Below, in pieces: positions 20,585-30,993 of a DNA stretch of 64,000 nt. A model generated the notes under the pieces. The model was not told the origin of the DNA. It saw nothing but the letters and a program-made list of their open reading frames with translations, and made no database searches. Source of the stretch: Allopontixanthobacter confluentis (GTDB lineage Bacteria > Pseudomonadota > Alphaproteobacteria > Sphingomonadales > Sphingomonadaceae); assembly GCF_009827615.1 (NCBI RefSeq), contig NZ_WTYU01000001.1, positions 1,261,001-1,325,000 of the forward strand, in the 5' to 3' direction. How positions within the stretch are numbered: the first letter of the stretch is position 1; each line of letters starts with the position of its first letter. The position numbers and the translations under genes are program-made.

Positions 20585-20708
20585 ATGGGTTTTCCGGTTG
20601 TGCAATTTCCTGCCGCTTCCTTAGCGAAACAGGCGGCTTAGGCAAGGCACGCAAGGGAGGATAAGGCGTCTATCTTTACTGCCCTTGCGCGATTATCGGT
20701 GCTGTTTC

Positions 20709-21419
20709 ATGACAAACATACTTCTCACAGGGTCCAGCCGCGGCATTGGCGCGGCGATTTTCAAACAGCTTGCCGCGCGCGGTGCCCGCGTTGTGGGGCA
20801 CGGTTCAGCGGCGCATGATGCAGATACGATAGGTGCAGACTTTTTGGATGCAGCCGCGCCGGAAAAATTATGGCAGGCCGCTCTGGACCGCAGCGGCGGC
20901 ACGCTGGATGTGCTGATCAACAATGCCGGCCAGTTTACCGCTACCCCGCTTGATACAGGCGATGATGAATGGCTGGCAGGGTGGGAAAACACGCTGCGAA
21001 TCAACCTCACAGCGGCAGCGCTGCTATCGCGTCTGGCTGTCCGGCACTGGCAGGAGCGGGGCGTTCCGGGCCGGATTGTCCACATCGCCAGCCGCGCCGG
21101 GCATCGCGGCGATTCGCCCGCGCACTGGCATTATGCCGCCGCCAAGGGCGGGATGCTGGCGATGCACAAGACCATCGCTCGCGCATATGCGAAGGATTCG
21201 ATCCTCAGCTTCGCGATCACGCCCGGCTTCACTGACACGGCGATGGCAGGCGATTATCTTTCCAGCCGCGGCGGGCCGGGCCTGCTGGCAGACATCCCGC
21301 TGGGCCGCGTGGCATTGCCGGAAGAAATCGCCACCATTGCCACATTCTGCGCGCTGGATGCGCCGCCCAGCATGACTGGCGCAACGCTGGACGCCAATGG
21401 TGCCAGCTATGTCCGCTGA
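20709..21419 (+). CDS. Short-chain dehydrogenase/reductase
   Basis: This 236-residue NAD(P)-dependent oxidoreductase has the cofactor motif TGSSRGIG (7-14), NNAG in strand beta-4, and the catalytic region IASRAGHRG with HYAAAKGG (Tyr-x3-Lys). The substrate is not identifiable. The ATG at 20709 is preferred over an upstream TTG. It overlaps the prmA start by 11 bp, so it likely shares a transcript with prmA and the DUF2459 gene. Confidence 0.87.
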   Translation: MTNILLTGSSRGIGAAIFKQLAARGARVVGHGSAAHDADTIGADFLDAAAPEKLWQAALDRSGGTLDVLINNAGQFTATPLDTGDDEWLAGWENTLRINLTAAALLSRLAVRHWQERGVPGRIVHIASRAGHRGDSPAHWHYAAAKGGMLAMHKTIARAYAKDSILSFAITPGFTDTAMAGDYLSSRGGPGLLADIPLGRVALPEEIATIATFCALDAPPSMTGATLDANGASYVR

Positions 21420-22323
21420 AAGCTGGAAGCTGTCAGGCTTCGCCCCCAAATTGACTGTGCAGGCAGCCTTGCTGGCCCATGACGAGATTGAGGACTGGGA
21501 CCCTGAACTGGTCATATCGGGCAGCGAGATTGCCGAAGACAAACCGGATGAGTGGGTGCTGGAAGCCTGGTGCCCGCGGCAGCCCGGCACGGCTGAAAAA
21601 ACCGCCCTTGCCCAGCTGTTTGCAGGCGGGGCGCCTGAATTCGTGGTGGAGAAAATACCCGTTACCGACTGGCTGACATTGAGCCAGCGGGGCATGGAGC
21701 CAATCCGCGCAGGGCGGTTCCACGTCCGTTCGCCAGATCACCCGCCGTCTTCAGACAAAGGTATTACCGATCTGGTCATTCCGGCCAGTCAGGCCTTTGG
21801 CACGGGCCAGCATGAGACAACGGCAGGCTGCCTTGCCATGCTTACCACCATGAAGCGGCGCGGCGTGCAGGCGCGCAACATTGCCGACATTGGCAGCGGC
21901 ACCGGCCTGCTGGCATTTGGCGCGCTGGCCTTGTGGCCGCGGGCGCTGGCGCTGGCGACCGATATCGACGCCGTATGCGTGCCTGTCATCGACGAGAATT
22001 GCGCGACCAACAATGTGCCACTGGGCGGCGGCGCGGGTGAACTGACCTTCGTGGTGGCAGATGGGATGGACCATCCGCTGATTGAGGCGCGCGGACCCTA
22101 TGATCTGCTTCTTGCCAACATTCTTGCCGGCCCGCTGGTCGAACTGGCACCCGATTTTGCCGCTGCCGTACCGGCGGGTGGCAGCGTGGTTCTGGCCGGA
22201 TTGCTGACCACACAGGAAGGCCATGTTCGGCAAGCCTACCGCAAGGCAGGCTTTCGTCTGGCGGCAAGGTTGGTCAATGGGGACTGGTCGATCTTATGGC
22301 TGCGCAAACGCCGCGAAGTATGA
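21409..22323 (+). CDS. prmA: Ribosomal protein L11 methyltransferase
   Basis: The enzyme methylates ribosomal protein L11 using SAM. The 304-residue protein has an N-terminal substrate-recognition part and the Rossmann methyltransferase domain. The PrmA-typical AFGTGQHETT precedes IADIGSGTGLLAFGAL, with DLLLANILAGPLVEL as the catalytic NILA motif. Its start overlaps the SDR gene and its stop overlaps the next ATG (ATGA). Confidence 0.93.
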   Translation: MSAESWKLSGFAPKLTVQAALLAHDEIEDWDPELVISGSEIAEDKPDEWVLEAWCPRQPGTAEKTALAQLFAGGAPEFVVEKIPVTDWLTLSQRGMEPIRAGRFHVRSPDHPPSSDKGITDLVIPASQAFGTGQHETTAGCLAMLTTMKRRGVQARNIADIGSGTGLLAFGALALWPRALALATDIDAVCVPVIDENCATNNVPLGGGAGELTFVVADGMDHPLIEARGPYDLLLANILAGPLVELAPDFAAAVPAGGSVVLAGLLTTQEGHVRQAYRKAGFRLAARLVNGDWSILWLRKRREV

Positions 22324-23033
22324 CCGCGAAACCGCCTGCAAAATTGGCTGCAAAGCCGTTTACAAGAGTGGTAAAATGGCTGGTGCGGGCCTTGTTCGCT
22401 GTGGCATTACTGGTGGTGCTGTTTCTGCTTTGCGCATGGGTCGGCGCGGCCATCCCGCGCAATTCCGGCTGGCAGGAACCTGAAACCGGCATCACCATCA
22501 TGGTGGAAACCAACGGCATCCATACAGCGCTGGTGCTGCCACTGGTGACCCCGCAGAAGGACTGGCGCGGAGATTTTCCGGCCAGCGACCTGCCGCAGCC
22601 CAATCGCGATTATACCCATGTGTCGATCAGTTGGGGCGAACGGGAAGTTTTTCTGAACACGCCGGAATGGACTGACCTGTCACCGGCAACCGCATTGCGG
22701 GTGGCGACTGTGGGCGGTGACGGGTTGCTTCATGTCGCGCATTATGTGCGGCCCGCGCCAAGTGCGGACCACCGCAATTTGCGGATCAGCCCGGATGCTT
22801 ACGCAAGGATCGTCCGCAAGATCGAGGCAAATTTGCCGCCACCGGGCCAGCGCGCCGTCTATCGCGGATATACCGATTATGATGTGTTTTACGATGCGCC
22901 CGGCCGCTATACGCTGGGCAACACCTGCAACCAGTGGACCAGCAATACCCTTGCCGATGCCGGAATAAAAACCGGCTGGTGGACCCCATTTGCAGGCGGC
23001 GTCATGCAGTGGGTGATGCCAACGCAGCAATAG
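22320..23033 (+). CDS. DUF2459 / TIGR02117 family membrane-anchored protein
   Basis: The 237-residue protein has one N-terminal transmembrane helix (about residues 20-45) and an extracytoplasmic domain. Conserved stretches are ETNGIHTALVLP, SWGEREVFLNTPEW and YTLGNTCNQWTSN. A His in the first and a Cys in the third resemble a circularly permuted NlpC/P60-like Cys-His pair; that is inference, and the function is unknown. It is the last gene of the SDR-prmA-DUF2459 run and is convergent with ligA. Confidence 0.75.
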   Translation: MTAKPPAKLAAKPFTRVVKWLVRALFAVALLVVLFLLCAWVGAAIPRNSGWQEPETGITIMVETNGIHTALVLPLVTPQKDWRGDFPASDLPQPNRDYTHVSISWGEREVFLNTPEWTDLSPATALRVATVGGDGLLHVAHYVRPAPSADHRNLRISPDAYARIVRKIEANLPPPGQRAVYRGYTDYDVFYDAPGRYTLGNTCNQWTSNTLADAGIKTGWWTPFAGGVMQWVMPTQQ

Positions 23034-23091
23034 CGCCAAGCCGCACGCTCCAAGGCTCACGCGCCAAGCCGCCTGCATCAATTCATAGTCA

Positions 23092-25720
<2,629 letters not shown>

Positions 25721-25727
25721 ATAAGCG

Positions 25728-27392
25728 TCAGACGCCTTCCAGCAGCCTTTTTGCCTGCGCCCGTGCTTCTTCGGTAATTTCCGCGCCCGACAGCATCCGG
25801 GCAATTTCTTCCTTGCGGCCCGCATCATCCAGCAGGGCGACAGAGGTTTTGGTCACCGTGCCTTCGGATGATTTGGCAATCATGTAATGCTGCCCGCCCC
25901 GTGCGGCGACTTGCGGGCTGTGCGTTACGGCCAGCAATTGCCCGCCATCGGCAAGGCGCGCCAACCGGTCGCCAATGGCGCTGGCCACTGCCCCGCCCAC
26001 ACCGCGGTCAATCTCGTCGAAGATAATGGTCGCTGCGCCGCCCTTTTCTGCCAGCGCCACTTTGAGCGCCAGAATGAAACGCGATAATTCACCGCCAGAG
26101 GCAATTTTGCCCAGTGGCGCAAAATCCGCGCCCGGATTGGTGGCAATGAGGAATTCCACCGCATCCATCCCGCTCGGGCCCCAACGCTCTTCGGGCAAAT
26201 CGGACACAGCCGTCTTGAACCGTGCTGCGTCCAGTTTCAGCGGCGCCAGTTCATTGGCCACAGCTTCATCCAGCCGCATGGCTGCAGCCACGCGATTGGC
26301 GTGCATCGCTTCGGCCCGCGCCCGGTATATCTGGTGGGTTTCGCGTTCGGCTGCTTCAAGCGAATCAAGCTCTGCCTCGCCGCCCTCGATCGCATCCAGC
26401 TGGTCGCGCATGGACCGCATCAGTTCAGGCAGCGCATCCACTTCGCAGCGGTGCTTGCGCGCCAATGCCCGCAGTTCAAACAGCCGTGTTTCCGCAATGT
26501 CGAGCGCTTCGGGATCATGAAACAGCGCGCCAGCGGCCTGGTTGAGCTTGTCTTCAGCCTCGCCCGCTTCGATGACCGAACGGTCCAGCGCCGCCAGAGC
26601 TTCGGCCAGCAGCGGATGTTCCGGCGCAATCCGGTCCAGCTTGCGCGCGGCGGACCGCAGCGATGCCAAAGGCGATGACGACCCTTCCCAGACCTGGCGC
26701 AATTCTTCCAGATCGCCGGACAGTTTCTCGCCCTTCTGCATATCGGAACGCGCGCCGGCCAGCCGCGCTTCCTCGCCTGCCTGCGGTTCCAGCTCGGTAA
26801 TTTCCGCAAGATATGCAATCAGCAGATCCTGATCTTCCTTGGCCTGATCCACAGCGTCGCGCGCGCCTCTCAGCCGGTCACTCGCCTTGCGCCACGATTG
26901 CCACGCCGATGTCACGCCTGACACATCCGAATCTGCAAACTGGTCCAGCAGCGCGCGGTGGCCGCGCGGATTGACCAGCCCCCTATCATCATGCTGGCCA
27001 TGCAATTCCACCAGCGCCGGCGCAAGTTCGCGCAGCAGCGCCACGCTGACGGGTTGATCATTGACGAATGCCTTGGACCCGCCATCAGCCTTGATCCTTC
27101 GGCGCAGGATCAGCGGTTCACCCGGTTCTGTCTCGATATCGGCTTCTGCCAGCACAAGTGCCATCTGGTCAGGCAGGCGGGAAAATTCGAAGCTGGCCGT
27201 GACGCTGGCCTGATCAGCGCCAGCACGCACCAGCGATGTTTCCGCCCGATTGCCCAGTACAAGGCCCAGGGCATCAAGCAGGATGGACTTGCCCGCCCCC
27301 GTTTCGCCCGTCAACACGCCCAACCCGCCTGAAAATGACAGGTCCAGCGCCTCGATCAGGACGATGTTACGGATGGAAAGCTGGGTCAGCAT
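25728..27392 (-). CDS. recN: DNA repair protein RecN
   Basis: This is an SMC-like ATPase acting in double-strand-break repair. The 554-residue protein starts MLTQLSIRNIVLIEAL and has Walker A GETGAGKS at 29-36. Long coiled-coil arms follow. A C-terminal half holds the signature ASGGELSRFILALK and Walker B TIIFDEIDRGVGG. It lies downstream of bamD on the same strand, 131 bp apart, a common neighbour pair in alphaproteobacteria. Confidence 0.95.
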   Translation of the reverse strand: MLTQLSIRNIVLIEALDLSFSGGLGVLTGETGAGKSILLDALGLVLGNRAETSLVRAGADQASVTASFEFSRLPDQMALVLAEADIETEPGEPLILRRRIKADGGSKAFVNDQPVSVALLRELAPALVELHGQHDDRGLVNPRGHRALLDQFADSDVSGVTSAWQSWRKASDRLRGARDAVDQAKEDQDLLIAYLAEITELEPQAGEEARLAGARSDMQKGEKLSGDLEELRQVWEGSSSPLASLRSAARKLDRIAPEHPLLAEALAALDRSVIEAGEAEDKLNQAAGALFHDPEALDIAETRLFELRALARKHRCEVDALPELMRSMRDQLDAIEGGEAELDSLEAAERETHQIYRARAEAMHANRVAAAMRLDEAVANELAPLKLDAARFKTAVSDLPEERWGPSGMDAVEFLIATNPGADFAPLGKIASGGELSRFILALKVALAEKGGAATIIFDEIDRGVGGAVASAIGDRLARLADGGQLLAVTHSPQVAARGGQHYMIAKSSEGTVTKTSVALLDDAGRKEEIARMLSGAEITEEARAQAKRLLEGV

Positions 27393-27523
27393 AGGACACC
27401 AATCTCTAGCCCAATGGACAGCGCCCGTCACCTGATGGCGTGAAATTGCAAACAGTCCTGTGTGTCATGGCTGTCAGCAGCGCCGTAATGGCCGGGAATT
27501 CAGCCGCCCCGCGCCCTGCCACT

Positions 27524-28327
27524 TCAACTGGCAGTAACGCCTGCTGCGTTTTTCTGCACCAGGTCATACGCCTTGTCATACCATTTGCTGCCGGGGTAAT
27601 TCGCACCCAGAACAGCCGCATATTTTACTGCTTCCTCAGGAATTCCCAAGGCCAGGCTGGTTTCGGTCAGGCGGAAAAGTGCTTCAGGCGCGTGGCTGGT
27701 GGTCTGGAAATTATCGACCACATTCTGAAACCGGATCTGTGCGGACAACCAGCGGCCCGACCGTTCATAGAACCGGCCGATTTCCATTTCCTTACCCGCA
27801 AGGTGATCATTCACAAGGTCCAGCTTCAGCCGCGCATCTGAGGCGTAGGCAGTGTTGGGGAAACGGCGGATCACTTCGGTCAGCGCCGCCATCGACTGTT
27901 CGGTAATTTTCTGGTCGCGGGTAACGTCGCTGATCTGCTCGTAATAGCTCAGCGATATGAGATAATACGCATAAGGCGCGTCACGGTTGCCCGGGTGGAT
28001 GGACAGGAAGCGCTGGGCGCTCTGGATCGACTTGTTGTAATCGCGCCCGACATAATAGCTGAACGCACTCATCAACTGCGCGCGCCGTGCCCATGGCGAA
28101 TAAGGGTGCTGACGTTCCACTTCATCAAACAGCGCCGCTGCAAGTGTGGCATTGCCGCCATCCAGCCGTCGCTTGGCCTCTGCGTAAAGCGATTCTACAT
28201 CGCGCGCCACATAGGCAGTGTCTTTCGGCCCGGAACTGCGACCTGCACAACCGGCGGTCAGCACTGTGCTAGCAGCAACAGTGGCAATAAGGGCGAGCTT
28301 CAGCGGGGAGCGCGTTTTCGTCGTCAT
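27524..28327 (-). CDS. bamD: Outer membrane protein assembly factor BamD
   Basis: This essential lipoprotein of the beta-barrel assembly machine has 267 residues. The lipobox is VLTAGC with Cys27. Five TPR-like units follow, with the family stretches ALFDEVERQHPYSPWARRA and FLSIHPGNRDAPYAYYL. The start at 28327 produces a normal lipoprotein signal; the frame runs on upstream to 28510 without one. Confidence 0.94.
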   Translation of the reverse strand: MTTKTRSPLKLALIATVAASTVLTAGCAGRSSGPKDTAYVARDVESLYAEAKRRLDGGNATLAAALFDEVERQHPYSPWARRAQLMSAFSYYVGRDYNKSIQSAQRFLSIHPGNRDAPYAYYLISLSYYEQISDVTRDQKITEQSMAALTEVIRRFPNTAYASDARLKLDLVNDHLAGKEMEIGRFYERSGRWLSAQIRFQNVVDNFQTTSHAPEALFRLTETSLALGIPEEAVKYAAVLGANYPGSKWYDKAYDLVQKNAAGVTAS

Positions 28328-28527
28328 ATCGCGCCTATAACCAGCGCTTCGCTGAACGCCAAGTGAAGTTGATGCAAGAGCCCATAGGAATGTGGACAGG
28401 CGAGGGGCGCTTGCTGCCAAGCCACATCCTTTGCAGGCGCTCACGGCAGGGAGGGCGATGAGCAATTTTCGCGTCAAGTCGTCTTTTTGAAGACCACTCT
28501 TCATATGCAAAAACTTACATGATCATT

Positions 28528-28548
28528 TCAGAAATACTTCTTTTCTGA
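28528..28548. promoter_or_regulatory. Inverted repeat TCAGAAA-N7-TTTCTGA
   Basis: Perfect 7-bp arms (28528-28534 and 28542-28548) surround a 7-nt spacer, 166 bp upstream of the luxR ATG. It is a candidate operator in the A+T-rich control region. Confidence 0.4.
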
Positions 28549-28600
28549 TTCTATGTGGATATTTTCATCTGATCTAATAAAAACCGGATTTCCGATTTAT

Positions 28601-28612
28601 CTGAAATTGCAG
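28601..28612. promoter_or_regulatory. Imperfect palindrome CTGAAATTGCAG
   Basis: Ten of twelve positions are symmetric, with CTG and CAG ends like those of many LuxR-family boxes. It is shorter than a canonical 20-bp lux box, about 100 bp upstream of luxR. Confidence 0.3.
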
Positions 28613-28713
28613 AAACCAATAAATCGTTTCTTATACTGATTATTACGTCAAAATCATGAATTTGCTTGCTTTTATCGCGTATTTTAGCGCCAATTTGTCA
28701 AGTTTCAGAATCT

Positions 28714-29499
28714 ATGCAATGCTCAAGTCAAGCGAGCTGGCAGTTTGACGTTCAAGCTGGAGCCGCGGGGGAGGCTCCTGTGGAACGGGCCATTGCGCAG
28801 ATCAGTACCAATCATGTGATCGGGGACATTTTCCGCTTGGTTCGATCTGCTGCGCGCAATTATGGCGCTGTCAGGCATAGCTATCATTTCACGCCGATTT
28901 TCCACAGCCAGACTTCGGAAGAAACTGTCGTCGATTCAGCCGGTTTCCCGCCGCACTGGATTTCCCTGTACGAGGACCGGTCATTCAGGACCCATGATCC
29001 CATTCCCGATTACATTATGGGCCGGGGCGAATTGCTACGCTGGTCCACTGCCATTGAAGAAACCGTGGCCAGGGGCACCGATGAAAAAGTGCTGCAATAT
29101 TTCCAGGCCATGCGCGATAGCGGTCTGGTCCACGGCATCGGTATCCCGGTGTTCGGGCCGCGCAACCGCAATGCATATATGTCGTATGGTTTTGATGACC
29201 CGCGGGCGATTGACGACAGTGACGCCTGTTCTGCATTGAGGGCGATTGCGCAGGCTGCCCATACGCAGATCTGCCTGCTGCAGGACCGCCGCAGCGATCA
29301 CGTCATTCTGTCTGCGCGGGAAAAACAGGTTCTGGAATGGATCGCGCGGGGCAAATCCAATACCGATATTGCCGATATTCTCAACATTTCGCCCGACACC
29401 ATTGCCACCTATGTCAAACGGCTGTTTCTGAAACTGGAAGCACGCGAACGGGTGGGTGCAACCATCAAAGCGCTACGAATGGGGCTGATCAGCCTTTAG
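28714..29499 (+). CDS. LuxR-family regulator with autoinducer-binding domain (LuxR solo)
   Basis: The 261-residue protein has an N-terminal acyl-homoserine-lactone-type domain and a C-terminal LuxR helix-turn-helix (about 197-261, LSAREKQVLEWIARGKSN). Residues that bind the signal in TraR/LuxR are kept: Trp82, Tyr86, Asp95, Pro96 and Trp110. No luxI-type synthase is in this window, so it is a LuxR solo here. The ATG at 28714 is chosen by length; the ribosome site is weak. It is convergent with a secreted protease gene and shares a terminator with it. Confidence 0.88.
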   Translation: MQCSSQASWQFDVQAGAAGEAPVERAIAQISTNHVIGDIFRLVRSAARNYGAVRHSYHFTPIFHSQTSEETVVDSAGFPPHWISLYEDRSFRTHDPIPDYIMGRGELLRWSTAIEETVARGTDEKVLQYFQAMRDSGLVHGIGIPVFGPRNRNAYMSYGFDDPRAIDDSDACSALRAIAQAAHTQICLLQDRRSDHVILSAREKQVLEWIARGKSNTDIADILNISPDTIATYVKRLFLKLEARERVGATIKALRMGLISL

Positions 29500-29524
29500 A
29501 ATAATTCGCGATGCCATAGAAAAA

Positions 29525-29556
29525 GGCGGCCTGCCAACGCAGACCGCCCTTCTTTA
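29525..29556. terminator. Bidirectional terminator between luxR and S8 protease genes
   Basis: Stem GGCGGcCTGC / GCAGaCCGCC (29525-29534 and 29539-29548) has a CAAC loop. CTTCTTT lies on the right and AAAAA on the left, so a U-run follows in either direction. It sits midway between the two convergent stop codons. Confidence 0.8.
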
Positions 29557-29579
29557 TCGGAACGATCAATACCGATGTA

Positions 29580-30707
29580 TCAGTGCACGCCGATCTGGTC
29601 AGGAGTGCTGTCACGGTCGCCCTTGACTGTACCGCCGTTGGCGATGTTGCCAGCCAGCAGTAGGCCGGCGAAGTGCGGCGTTGCCATCGATGTGCCGCTG
29701 ATGGTGTTGTAACCACCATTCAGCCAGGTGGATTTGATTGAGACACCCGGTTCAGCAAAATCAACCGGCGGATTGCCATAATTGGAGAAGCTGGCGAAAT
29801 TGTCACCGATGGCGAATGCCGAAATGGTGAACACATTGGGGCCATTGGCACGCGCTGGCGAATGGTTGTTCGCATTGTCGCTTTCATTGCCAGCCGCCAG
29901 GGCAAAACGCACGCCGCCAGCAGCGGCATTGACCACTGCATCATCCAATGCCTGGCTGACACCGCCACCAAGGCTCATATTGGCGACATCGCCGGCCTGG
30001 CCGTATTGTGCCACGTAATCAACACCGGCAATCACGCCGGAATTGGAGCCGCTGCCACGATTGTCCAGCACGCGCACCGCCACCACGGTTGCGCCCGCAG
30101 CCACGCCAACCACGCCAATGCTGTTGTCGATTGCCGCAATGGTGCCTGCCACATGGGTGCCGTGGCCGTTACCATCCGCAGGTGAACTGTCACGAACGAA
30201 GCTGCGGCTGCGCGCCAGATCGCTGTTGAGGTCGGGATGGTTGAAATCGATACCGGTATCGATGACCCATGCGGTTTTGTAGCTACCCGAAGCGCCGCCA
30301 TTCACGCGGGCGATGCCCCATGGCGTTTCCTGCGGAGGCTGGGTTGCGCCGCCGCCACCCGGCTTGCCGCGTGCGCTGGGTCCAACGCCGTAGGTCTGGA
30401 TCGCGGAGACTTCCTGGTCTTGCTCGCAATAGGCGATGGATGGATTGTTGCGCTGCATCGCGGCAACTGCCTGCGGCGCTGCGTTCACGGCGAAACCCTT
30501 GAGGGCGACACTGTAAACACGCGTAACCTGCGCTTCGGTGGCCTGCACCGAACGGTTGGCTTCAGCCTGCGCATTGCCGCGTGATACAGTCTTGTCGAAC
30601 ACACAAATGAAGCTGTTGGCAATTTTGTCGCCGGGCTTTGCATGGGCCGGCGCGGCCAGGGCAACCATGGGCAGCGCAGCAAATAGTGCAAGTGACTTCA
30701 ATTTCAT
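29580..30707 (-). CDS. Secreted subtilisin-like serine protease (S8) with I9-type propeptide
   Basis: The 375-residue preproenzyme has a signal peptide ending AHA (residues 1-23) and an inhibitor-I9-like prodomain to about residue 102. After a glycine-rich linker (114-121) comes the catalytic domain with Asp150 (WVIDTGID), His182 (NGHGTHVAG), Asn274 (AAGNES) and Ser340 (SGTSMATPH). No membrane anchor or autotransporter barrel follows, so it is probably released or handed to another exporter. GGAGGG lies 6 nt before the ATG. The region upstream has several palindromes. Confidence 0.92.
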   Translation of the reverse strand: MKLKSLALFAALPMVALAAPAHAKPGDKIANSFICVFDKTVSRGNAQAEANRSVQATEAQVTRVYSVALKGFAVNAAPQAVAAMQRNNPSIAYCEQDQEVSAIQTYGVGPSARGKPGGGGATQPPQETPWGIARVNGGASGSYKTAWVIDTGIDFNHPDLNSDLARSRSFVRDSSPADGNGHGTHVAGTIAAIDNSIGVVGVAAGATVVAVRVLDNRGSGSNSGVIAGVDYVAQYGQAGDVANMSLGGGVSQALDDAVVNAAAGGVRFALAAGNESDNANNHSPARANGPNVFTISAFAIGDNFASFSNYGNPPVDFAEPGVSIKSTWLNGGYNTISGTSMATPHFAGLLLAGNIANGGTVKGDRDSTPDQIGVH

Positions 30708-30729
30708 CAGAAACCCTCCAAGGTTTTTT

Positions 30730-30754
30730 CTGCCGTGCGACCCTTCGACGGCAG
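30730..30754 (-). promoter_or_regulatory. Leader stem-loop upstream of the S8 protease
   Basis: Arms CTGCCGT and ACGGCAG (7 bp) enclose an 11-nt loop. In the transcript it sits about 22 nt before the start codon, just upstream of the ribosome site, and may affect stability or translation. Confidence 0.4.
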
Positions 30755-30824
30755 AGAGAGGATTTTTAACGATGATGCGGGCGCTGTCCATTCGTACAAT
30801 TGTCAGCACGCGGCATAACCGACC

Positions 30825-30839
30825 AAAACGTAACGTTTT
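30825..30839. promoter_or_regulatory. Palindrome AAAACGTAACGTTTT
   Basis: Perfect 7-bp arms flank one central base, 118 bp upstream of the S8 protease start codon. It is a candidate operator; no regulator family is assigned. Confidence 0.45.
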
Positions 30840-30947
30840 TAATGCGCCTCAGCGCCAGACTGTGCAGTTATTGGGATGAACAGAAGTCCGAATCTTACGT
30901 GAGCTTTGGTAAAGTTGGCATTAGGTAATAACTATATGCCGAAAAAT

Positions 30948-30962
30948 CGTAATTATATTACG
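30948..30962. promoter_or_regulatory. Palindrome CGTAATTATATTACG
   Basis: Perfect 6-bp arms flank a 3-nt centre, near the end of the secretin gene and far upstream of the protease. It could be a second operator or a weak terminator element. Confidence 0.35.
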
Positions 30963-30993
30963 CACTGCTTTCAGATAATTCTCAGCGATGCGC

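Larger units (their letters stand above)
28328..28713. promoter_or_regulatory. 386-bp A+T-rich intergenic region between bamD and luxR
   Basis: This region separates divergent genes. The half next to luxR (about 28490-28713) is strikingly A+T rich compared with the surroundings and holds repeated TCTGA/TCAGA words: 28528, 28542, 28567, 28598 and 28705. Some of them are arranged as dyads (listed separately). No RNA gene or coding frame is seen. It is likely the control region of the LuxR-type gene. Confidence 0.6.
30708..30993. promoter_or_regulatory. Control region of the S8 protease gene
   Basis: This 286-bp gap lies between the secretin stop and the protease start, both on the minus strand. 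It holds a leader hairpin and two 15-bp palindromes (separate entries). It is A+T rich toward 30900-30960. No coding frame is supported. Confidence 0.6.

Noticed and set aside
28528-28612. Canonical lux box before the LuxR gene
   Set aside because: The dyads are shorter and differently spaced than a 20-bp lux box, so only candidate operators are reported.
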